Translations under genes and position numbers: made by a program
Shown: piece after piece, positions 1 to 7,092 of the stretch
Layout of the letters: each line of letters starts with the position of its first letter
How positions within the stretch are numbered: position 1 is the stretch's first letter
The notes under the pieces: generated by a model
Databases searched by the model: none
Told to the model about the DNA's origin: nothing
What the model saw: only the letters and a program-made list of their open reading frames with translations
DNA from: Cochliopodium minus
Lineage: Eukaryota > Discosea > Himatismenida > Cochliopodiidae
Assembly: GCA_024220525.1 (NCBI GenBank)
Contig: JAMYWO010000161.1
Location: 26,695-37,857, forward strand
Length of the DNA: 11,163 bases
Direction of reading: 5' to 3'

Positions 1-77
1 AAAATGAAAATAAAAATAAAAATAAAAATAAAAATAAAAATAAAAATAAAAATAAAAATAAAAATAAAAATAAAAAT
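1..77. repeat. (AAAAAT)n hexamer repeat
   Basis: A near-perfect hexamer array with two GAA interruptions at its ends. It touches the left edge, so its full length is unknown. It most likely belongs to an intron of the kelch gene, because a TAG acceptor follows at 97-99. One reading frame through it is open and would give alternating Lys and Asn, so a coding low-complexity tract cannot be fully excluded. Confidence 0.85.
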
Positions 78-99
78 GAAAAATTATTAAAAAAATTAG

Positions 100-600
100 G
101 AAAACTGTTCATATTTGGAGGAAGAAATTCTGACGTTTTTTATGAAGATATGTTCTTTTTGGATCTCAAAACTTACACTTGGAAAAATGCAAATATAAAC
201 AAAATTGGTACTCATCTTTATTTTTTAAAAAAAAATAAAAAAATAAAAAAATTAATTTAAAAAAAATTAAGAATAAAATTAAAACTAAAAAATAAAATTT
301 AAAAATTATTTAAATTTTATTATTTTAGGAGGAAGAATAGGGGCTTCTGTTACTTTTATTACACCAAAGAGGCTTTTGTTGATTTATGGATGGAGAGAAG
401 AAATGTGGCACAACCAAATGATGGAGATAGACTACATCTTGGAGTGGAACCCTTCTCTCTATGAGTATCACAACCGAATGATTCAAAATCAGTTGAAATG
501 TTTGCTTTTTGTGTTGAAGAGATTCGAGAAACTTTATCGTTTGAAAATTCCGAAGAGATTGCTTCACTCTTTTATTTTTTCCCAGATTGTATTTCATTAA
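100..600 (+). CDS. Kelch-repeat protein, 3' end (partial)
   Basis: Two exons are proposed: 100-207 and 329-600, joined in phase 1 across a GT-AG intron at 208-328; the 5' part is off the left edge. The first exon gives a textbook kelch strand pair, GKLFIFGG followed by DMFFLDLKTYTW. The second continues with GRIGASVTFITPKRLLLIYG, the start of another blade. Kelch blades form beta-propellers for protein binding. After the propeller, about 60 residues form a basic, probably helical tail: W-N-P-S, an aromatic/His patch, then KCLLFVLKRF and an IP-x-x-LL segment, ending at TAA 598-600. The acceptor at 97-99 is inferred because G|GA restores the Gly of GKLFIFGG and matches the phase-1 habit of nearby introns. 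Partner and cellular role cannot be told. The kelch call is good; the exact left boundary is less sure. Confidence 0.65.
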
Positions 601-992
601 AAAAAAAAAGGAATTTAAACTTCAAAAATTCTCTTTTTTTTTTTTAACTTAATTGAAAACCATAACTTTGAAGCTCTTTCCAAAATTTACGTTATTCTAT
701 TTTTTTGTTTTTATCTACTTATCAATCAAGGTATCGTTAATTAATGATCACATTTCAACAACTATAATTCAATAAAATTAGAAAAATCAATAATTATATT
801 TCAAATTTTGATTGTGGAACTTCAGTTTCTTTGATCATCAATTTTTTGTAGAAATATTAACAATTATTTTTTTTTATATTTTTTTTTTATATTTCATTTT
901 TTCAGTGCAAATAAATATAAAAAAAGGAGTATAAATCTTATTGATTACATCAAAACACAGGTATATTTCTTTGGAAAGGTATTTTATAAAGT
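601..992 (+). other. Intergenic spacer, kelch gene to SART1
   Basis: AT-rich spacer with T-tracts (about 632-645 and 868-888) and no supported coding sequence. It should hold the kelch 3' end and the SART1 promoter. A TATA-like box lies at 916-929, and a second TATAAA occurs about 10 bases further on. No RNA gene was recognised. Confidence 0.6.
916..929 (+). promoter_or_regulatory. TATA-like box upstream of SART1
   Basis: TATAAAAAAAGGAG ends 63 bases before the SART1 ATG, and no other ATG lies between. Very similar boxes precede the transporter gene (3222-3231) and the PARP-like gene (7051-7063), which supports a shared core-promoter element. In DNA this rich in A and T, chance matches are a real risk. 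Confidence 0.4.
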
Positions 993-3011
993 ATGTCAAC
1001 TAAAAACAAAAGAGATAATGAAGGAAATAACAAAAATAACGATAATGATAAAGGAGGACAAGTGGATGAAGGATTAAATATAGATGAAACTAACAAATTG
1101 AGAATCCAATTGGGATTAAAGCCATTATATACAACAAATGCAGTGGTAGAAACAAAAATGGAAGATGAGGTGCCAGATCCAAAAATAACTCAACAAATAA
1201 AACAAGAATTGGAAAATAAGAAGAAAGAAAGGGAATATAAAAATGCATTAAAGGGAAAGAAATTGGGGGAGGAGATAGAGGATGAAAGCGTGTCATCATG
1301 GATAAGCAAGATGAAGAAAAGGGCATTGGAGAAGGAGGCAGAATTCGAAGAGGAAGAAGAGAAGATGGATAACTATCTGATAGGGAGGGATGATGAGAAA
1401 TATAGGGTATTCCATGATATGAGCGATATAAATGAGGGAGAAGATGTGATACTCAATCTGAAGGATCAGAATGTGATGGACGAAGATGAGGATGAGGAAG
1501 TGGCATTGGTGAATGATAGCATCAACACAAAGGAGAAAGATAGAAGAAATAAGGAATTAAAGAAGAAGAAACCAGTCTATAACCCATATGATGAGGGGAA
1601 ATCGATCTTATCGCAGTATGATGAAGAGAAGGGCCCATCATCATTCGTGATTGAGAACAAGGAAGAGGAAGCAGAAGAGAGGAAAAGGAAGATCAGAGAA
1701 TCGTTGAAGATGGAGCAACGTAAGGAAGCATCCAAGCCGAATAGCAATGTGGGAAGCAAGATAGCATCAGATTATTACAACGAAGAAGAGATGAGCAGTT
1801 TGTTCAAGCCCAAAAAGAAGAAAGCCAACAGGAAGAAGAACACAGAGAACGAGAAGAGCGAGGGGCGTAACAAAAGAAATCAGGTGTTGGAGATGTTGAA
1901 GAAGCAGAAGCAGGAGGAGAAGCAGAATGAGGTGAAGGAGGAGATCAAGAAGGAGGAGATGAAGAAGGAGGAGGGGGAGGTGGAGGAGAAGAAGGTTGTG
2001 GTGGAGATTGGAAGCAAGCCTAGGGAGAGTCTTCGTGAGAGGGAGAGGAGATATCAACGTACTGTCAAGAAAGCTTTGTTAAAGGCTTCTAATCAGCCTA
2101 TTGAGGACGAGATGAATGATGAGTTGTATGAGACCCTTTCAAAGTCTAGGAAGAGGAAGAACATCGAGCAGATCAAGTTGGAATCTAATTCCGGCGGGTC
2201 CGTTGTCAATGTTGCGGAAACCATCTTGCAGCGTAAGAACAAGCAAAAGATGGAGAAGAAGGAGAAGAAGGAGAAGGGGAAGGGTCTCACTTTTACTTCC
2301 ACCACCGAGTTTGTGAGGGGTTTGGAGGTTGAGGACTTTCCCGAGGAAGTGGTGCAGATCAAGAAGGAGAAGGAGGAGGAAGATGTGAAGCCTGTTGTCA
2401 AGATCAAAAAGGAAGAAAACGTCAATGACAATGTTCCTTCCATCATTGAAAAAGATGACAAGATGGATGAGAGTGGTGATGAGGAGGTGGAAGATGACAA
2501 TGATTCAGGAGGTCTCGGTTTGGCTTCTGTCCTGAATATGCTCAAGAAAAAAGGAGAAGGGAAGGATGACTCCCTTCTCGTCGCTTCCAGATTTTCCGAC
2601 CCCACTTACATCAAAAAGGAGATCTACTCCTTCGAAGAGGACGGCATCGATCTTCGTAAGTTCGACGAGTTCAACCGTTTGTTGACTCCAAAGGAGGCTT
2701 TCAGAGATCTTTCTCACAGATTCCACGGCAAAGGGTCGGGCAAAACTAAGAGCGAGAAGAGATTGAGGAAGTATCATCAACAGCTTCAGATGAATCGCAT
2801 CCAATCTTCTGAAAACAAGGAGAGGATCTTGGACAACGTTTTGGATTACCAGAAAAAGTCCGGCAAAGCTTACGTTCAGCTCACTTTGGGTTCTAATGCC
2901 ATGCAGGAGTTGACTAAGCAGACTGGTGATGAACTTAGCAAGAAGCTTGAGGAGAATCTCAAGAAGAAAGTTAAGAAGGAAAATAGTTCTAAAAAACAAA
3001 ACAACAAGTAA
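993..3011 (+). CDS. SART1: SART1/Snu66-like U4/U6.U5 tri-snRNP protein
   Basis: A 672-residue intronless gene. SART1/Snu66 is a nuclear component of the U4/U6.U5 tri-snRNP, needed for pre-mRNA splicing. The N-terminus has ETNKLRIQLGLKPL (residues 32-45), the HIND motif that docks the ubiquitin-like protein Hub1/UBL5, with its key Arg at 37. Next come the family's SSWISKMKKRALEKE block (101-115), the EGEDVILNLKDQ segment (about 147-158), KKKPVYNPYDE and SILSQYDEEKGPSSFVIE. The middle is a long Lys/Glu-rich, probably helical and disordered region. The conserved C-terminal block LTPKEAFRDLSHRFHGKGSG (from about residue 567) is followed by a basic helix and AYVQLTLG. Length lies between yeast Snu66 and human SART1. 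The start is the first ATG after the TATA-like box. Synonymous codon use changes sharply near base 1765. Lack of introns contrasts with both downstream genes. Identification is very secure. Confidence 0.95.
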   Translation: MSTKNKRDNEGNNKNNDNDKGGQVDEGLNIDETNKLRIQLGLKPLYTTNAVVETKMEDEVPDPKITQQIKQELENKKKEREYKNALKGKKLGEEIEDESVSSWISKMKKRALEKEAEFEEEEEKMDNYLIGRDDEKYRVFHDMSDINEGEDVILNLKDQNVMDEDEDEEVALVNDSINTKEKDRRNKELKKKKPVYNPYDEGKSILSQYDEEKGPSSFVIENKEEEAEERKRKIRESLKMEQRKEASKPNSNVGSKIASDYYNEEEMSSLFKPKKKKANRKKNTENEKSEGRNKRNQVLEMLKKQKQEEKQNEVKEEIKKEEMKKEEGEVEEKKVVVEIGSKPRESLRERERRYQRTVKKALLKASNQPIEDEMNDELYETLSKSRKRKNIEQIKLESNSGGSVVNVAETILQRKNKQKMEKKEKKEKGKGLTFTSTTEFVRGLEVEDFPEEVVQIKKEKEEEDVKPVVKIKKEENVNDNVPSIIEKDDKMDESGDEEVEDDNDSGGLGLASVLNMLKKKGEGKDDSLLVASRFSDPTYIKKEIYSFEEDGIDLRKFDEFNRLLTPKEAFRDLSHRFHGKGSGKTKSEKRLRKYHQQLQMNRIQSSENKERILDNVLDYQKKSGKAYVQLTLGSNAMQELTKQTGDELSKKLEENLKKKVKKENSSKKQNNK

Positions 3012-3065
3012 AATTCTCAAAAGAAGGAATTCTTCTTGATTTTTTAAATTAAAAATTTTTTGTGA

Positions 3066-3071
3066 AATAAA
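3066..3071 (+). terminator. Possible SART1 polyadenylation signal
   Basis: AATAAA 55 bases after the TAA, followed by T-rich sequence. The position suits a poly(A) signal, but the hexamer is very common in this DNA. Confidence 0.3.
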
Positions 3072-3221
3072 AAATGAATATATTTTATTTTATCTAAAAT
3101 TCAAATAAACAAATTTGAATTAATTGAAAATTTACTTTACTCCAAAATAATAAATTAAATCTTAAAACACACATACGTGGTTCCTTTCAGTTTATTTGAG
3201 TTCACTTCAAAGAAATCAAAA

Positions 3222-3231
3222 TATAAAAAGG
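3222..3231 (+). promoter_or_regulatory. TATA-like box upstream of transporter
   Basis: TATAAAAAGG resembles the boxes ahead of SART1 and the PARP-like gene, but lies about 250 bases from the ATG rather than 30-65, so it is the weakest of the three. Confidence 0.3.
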
Positions 3232-3484
3232 CAATTAAAATTTGAAAGATCTCCAAAACTTAAATTAATTCATTTGATTCAATTTTCCTTTCTTTATTCT
3301 CAACTTGTTGGTGATGATATAATTTTATTTGAAGTAAAAATCATTATAAAATTTCAAATAAAACAAAAAATAAAAAAAAATTTGTTTCCCTCCAAAAATA
3401 TTCCATTTTTGTTCTCAATAAAAACAAAAATTTTTGTAATAAATAATACCCTCCACATCTTTTTTTTCCTTTTTCTTTTATTGA

Positions 3485-6400
3485 ATGTACGATCAAATAC
3501 ACCCTAATGATGAAACAGAAGAATTATTGTCACCACAATCACCCATACAAACGAAAGTGTATAAGAGGAGATGGATAATCTTGATAATTTATTTCTTTTT
3601 GAATTTATCTGTAAATACAACGCAATATTCATTCACATCAATAGGTAAAAACCAATTAAAATTAAAATTATTTTTTTCATTTTAAAAGATTTCTACCATG
3701 GGGTACCTTATATGTACCCAAATAACAAAATAATAAAATTAAAATAAATTATAATCTGATTGATGAACTGATATAGATAATCTATGATCGGCATATCCTC
3801 ATTAATACATTCTATTTGACATTATTTCCATTTATTAATTTATTATTTCATGATTTTCAGCTAATATCGTTGAAGAATGGTATGGAATATCAGAATTGAT
3901 GGTCAACATGTTGGTGGTAGTATTTCTCTGTTCTGGATTTACTGTCAGATTTTTGGCGATGATAATAATAGATAAATATGGACTCTATGTTGGGGTATGA
4001 TCGAAAAAAATAGAACCAATATCATCAAATTTATATAACTTTAATATTCTGCAACATAATTTTATTTTTTACCGCCAAAATATAATTTTACAAAGAAATT
4101 TCTTTTTTCCAAAATGATAATTCATTAATTGTCAAGATAGATACTTTAAAAAAAATTTTGGTTTTGATTTCAATTCATTTTATTTTGCACAAATTTTATT
4201 CATTGTTTCGTTTTAAAATTTTATTTTCAGAAAAATGAAATAAATCATTTTATTTCTATTTTAAGAACAAAACATTGATTTATTTTTTTTTGTTCATTTG
4301 TTTGTATTATTTTAATTTATATTTTCTTTAATTTGTTAACATTTTTAAATTTTTTCAAATTTTTTTTTTTGATAAAAGAAATTTTTTTTATTTTCTGAAT
4401 TAAAAAAAATATTTTGTTTAAAATTTTTTCATCTTATTTTTAAATTTTAGATAGTGGTATCTTCTTTATTCAACACAGCAGGAGGAATGTTGAGGTGGTA
4501 TCCAGGTGGACAAAGATACGGCTACGTTGCCCTTTTAATCGGCCAAATAATGTGTGCAAGTGCCCTCGCTTTCATGGACATCAGTGCTCCCAAATTGGCT
4601 GCTAACTGGTTTCCTCCTAGTGAAAGAACTACTGCAACGGGTATAATTTTTAATTTTTGATTTTTAATTTATATTTATGAGCTAATTTAATCAATTTTTA
4701 TTTTTATTTTTATTTTTATTCATTTTAATGAACTTTTAATTTTCTATTTTTTTTTTCTTTGATTTTTTTATTAAAATTAATTTTTCATTATTTTTAATAT
4801 TTTTTCATGTTTTATTTGATTTTTATTTTTATTTATTTTAAAAAAAAAAAATTTTTCTTTTTTCTTTTTTTTATTTTTTAATTATCTATTTTTCTATTCA
4901 ATTTAAAAGCATTGGGAAGTGGCCCAATTTTTTTGGCGGTTTTGGTAGGTTATCTTTCCGCACCTGCAATGGTCAAGACTGGAGTAGATATAAGCTACTA
5001 CATGTTCGTCCAAGCTGCCTTCGCTTTGTTCATTGGAGGTCTCAACATCATTTTCTTCAGAGGAAGTCCTCCAACTCCACCAAGGTAAAATAAAAATAAA
5101 AATAATGATAATGATAAAAATAAATTTTAAAAATAAAATAATTGAAAAAAATAAAAATAAAATAAAATATAATATAAAAATAAATGAAATAATGTAAATA
5201 AAAATAAAAATAAAAATAAATGAATTTTCCTTTTAGTTTTTCGGCTGCTTCGGAAAAGATGGAGATAAAAAGCTATCACCACTATTTTCAAAGACAAAAA
5301 TTTTATTATTGTATTTTTAGTATTTTGTATTGAGGAGGTAAAAAAATACAATTAATTTGATTTATTTTTATTTTTATTTATTTTTATTTATTTTTATTTA
5401 TTTATTTTTATTTATTTTTATTTTTTTTTATATTTTTATTTATTTTTATTTTATTTATTTTTATTTATTTATTATTTTTATTTTATTTATTTTATTTTTT
5501 TATTTTATTTTTATTTTATTTTTATTTATTTTTTTATTTATTTTATTTTATTTTTTATTTTATTTTTATTTTTTTTTAGCTGCAATAGTTTATTCTGTTC
5601 AACTCCTGAAATGGTTTCTCCGGAAGGTTATAACAACAAACAAGGTGGTTTATTTGGAGCCGGTAAATAATAAATTAAAATAATTGAAAACTTGAACCTC
5701 AAATTAATTTGGATTTAGCTTGATTGGTGGGATGATTGTAGCTGGAGGTATATTTTATTTTATTTTATTATTTTTGTCATTATTTTTTTATTTTTTATTT
5801 TTATTTTATTATTTTTTTAAATATTTTTTATTTTTATTTTTTATTTTTTATTTTTATTTTTTTAAATTTAAATATTTTTTATTTTTTTTCAAATTTTATT
5901 TTTTATTGTATTTCAAATTTTTATTTCAAATTTTTTTTTTTATTTTTATTTCAAATTTTTATTTTTTTGTTCAAATTTTTTTATTTTTTTAAATATTAAA
6001 TATTTCATTTTGTAGGATCATTTTCTTTTATTTGTAGATAAACACACAATTACAAATTTTTATTCTTTCTCTTTAGTTTTGGTCACAATAAGTAACATCG
6101 CTCTCAAATTTCTTTCAGTTCTTCAAATTACATTGGATCATTATTGCTGTTGGTATTTTTATTTTTTTATTTTTATTTTTATATTTTTATTTCAAATTTT
6201 TATTTTAAATTTTATTTTTAAATTTTTATTTTTAAATTTTTTATTTTTATTTTTATTTATTTCTTATGATTTTTTTAGTGAGTGGTCTCAATGGTTGTTG
6301 TTGGTTTGGCCTGCCTGCTGTTATAGAAGCCACCATAGAGACTACCTATCCCATACCAGAAGCCACCGTTATGGGTAAAAAAATAAAAAAAAAATTGAAA

Positions 6401-6829
6401 TATAAAATTTACGAAAAAAATAATACAAAAATTTTATTAAAAATTAATTAAAAAATTAACAATAAAAATAAAAAATATCAAAAAAATATTTTTAAAAATA
6501 AATAAATAAAAAATAAAAATCAATGATAATAATAATATTTTTTAGGTATTTTATTTAGTGGCTTAAATTTGATGGGAGTAATCTTCATTTTCACTTTCCA
6601 ACTTCTCAAAACAAAGAACGGAAGCATGATGATCGCAGCCTGGATAGTTGTGGCCTGCTACGCCATCTCCGTCGCCATCATGTCTTTCTTCAAGCCCGTC
6701 TACAAGAGGTTGGAGTATGAGAAGCAACGAAATATGCTCGCTCATTCACAGCTTGACAAAAGTGTTTTTGATATTCCCGACATTCCTTTTAATAAGTATT
6801 TAGAAAATAATAAAAATATTGTTAATTAA
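3485..6829 (+). CDS. SLC49 (FLVCR/MFSD7/DIRC2)-type MFS transporter
   Basis: Supported exons: 3485-3644, 3861-3994, 4451-4640, 4910-5084, 5237-5326, 5580-5662, 5719-5747, about 6038-6152, 6279-6374 and 6546-6829, roughly 455 codons. Exons 1-6 read through in one frame, as do the last two. The first TM helix (RWIILIIYFFLN, then NTTQYSF) follows a short cytosolic tail. TM2 leads to DKYGLYVG, then come TM3-TM4 (LLIGQIMCASALAFMD), the loop signature APKLAANWFPPSERTTAT and TM5-TM6 (VGYLSAP, then ALFIGGLNIIFF). A loop with RGSPPTPPS precedes the second half (SPEGYNNKQGGLFGA; LPAVIEATIETTYPIPEATV; final TM to FFKPVYKRLEYEK). These match the SLC49 family, plasma or internal-membrane carriers linked to choline, heme or other small molecules. 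Between 5719 and 6152 the expected segments lie in different frames, so the gene may be decayed or the sequence may hold indels. Donor 5327 was chosen because the donor at 5338 meets an in-frame TGA. Substrate cannot be inferred. Confidence 0.8.
3701..3719. repeat. Short inverted repeat in transporter intron 1
   Basis: GGGTAC (3701-3706) and GTACCC (3714-3719) can pair across a 7-base AT-rich loop. The left arm also forms the palindrome GGTACC. It is one of the few GC-containing islands in intron DNA here. Function unknown. Confidence 0.55.
3995..4450 (+). other. Transporter intron 2 (456 bases)
   Basis: Phase-0 intron with donor GTATGA and acceptor TTTTAG. The sequence is T-rich with no ORF, RNA gene or ordered repeat seen. 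The flanks join as YGLYVG|IVVSS with no loss. Confidence 0.8.
5202..5379. repeat. Complementary intron arms around transporter exon 5
   Basis: Bases 5202-5221 in the upstream A-rich intron are the exact reverse complement of 5360-5379 in the downstream T-rich intron. The arms are 20 bases each, all A and T. The loop of 138 bases contains the acceptor, exon 5 and its donor. The match is real; whether it pairs in RNA is inference, since low-complexity DNA yields such matches easily. Confidence 0.55.
5360..5578. repeat. (TTTTTATTTA)-type low-complexity tract
   Basis: Almost pure T/A, with A spaced every 4 to 6 bases, filling most of the transporter intron before the exon at 5580. Frames through it are open but give only Phe, Ile, Tyr and Leu, so they are artefacts of composition and not a membrane protein. 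Confidence 0.85.
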
Positions 6830-7092
6830 AATAAATAAAAAGTTTCATTTTTTCTTTTAAAAATTTTTTCATTTTTTTGATTTTTCATTTTTAAATTTAA
6901 AATAAATTAAGTTTGCATAATCGATGAGAACTTTTTCAAAAATTTGCTTTGGTATTAGTTTTTTTTTAAATTCTCAACATTCTTTCACAGCTTTCATAAA
7001 CTCATCTCTATCGAGATAATGAAATTAAAAAAATTATAAATATAAAAAATAATAAAAAAGGAGATAGATTTCATTTTTGAAGAATAATTTCA
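6830..7092 (+). other. Spacer, transporter to PARP-like gene
   Basis: A 263-base AT-rich spacer. AATAAATAAA directly follows the transporter stop (6830-6839) and may act as its poly(A) signal. A small inverted repeat (ATCTC/GAGAT) lies near 7003-7018. The PARP-like promoter box is at 7051-7063. Confidence 0.5.
7051..7063 (+). promoter_or_regulatory. TATA-like box upstream of PARP-like gene
   Basis: AATAAAAAAGGAG, preceded by TATAAATATAAAAAAT, ends 29 bases before the ATG at 7093. It shares the AAAAAAGGAG core with the SART1 box. The short distance implies a very short leader. Confidence 0.4.

Larger units (their letters stand above)
3012..3484 (+). other. Intergenic spacer, SART1 to transporter
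   Basis: AT-rich spacer without supported coding sequence. It holds an AATAAA at 3066-3071, 55 bases after the SART1 stop, and a TATA-like box at 3222-3231. If that box is used, the transporter leader is about 230-250 bases long and contains a two-codon upstream ORF (ATG ATA TAA, 3314-3322). A pyrimidine-rich stretch runs up to the transporter ATG. Confidence 0.55.

Noticed and set aside
1-83. Hexamer array as a coding Lys-Asn repeat of the kelch protein
   Set aside because: Possible because the frame is open, but the TAG acceptor at 97-99 and phase-1 G|GA restore the kelch consensus better.
1090-3020. Antisense open frames across SART1
   Set aside because: Leu/Ser/Phe-rich shadows of a Lys/Glu-rich gene with high-purine codons; no domain pattern.
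3196-3507. Open frame overlapping the transporter start
   Set aside because: Low-complexity Lys/Ile/Phe composition, no recognisable motif, and it lies in the leader in another frame.
3755-3860. Possible C/D-box snoRNA in transporter intron 1 (TGATGA at 3761-3766)
   Set aside because: A C-like box is present, but there is no correctly spaced terminal CTGA box and no terminal stem.
5327-5337. Donor at 5338 for transporter exon 5
   Set aside because: It would leave an in-frame TGA at 5331-5333 and the wrong phase; donor GTATTG at 5327 joins to 5580 in frame.
5357-5992. Open frames rich in Phe, Ile, Tyr and Leu in T-rich tracts
   Set aside because: They come from T/A composition inside introns bounded by good splice sites; no family resemblance.
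6016-6110. TAA read as Gln (alternative genetic code) to rescue a transporter frame
   Set aside because: All three visible genes end in TAA at sensible places, SART1 has no internal TAA or TAG in 672 codons, and CAA/CAG serve for Gln throughout.
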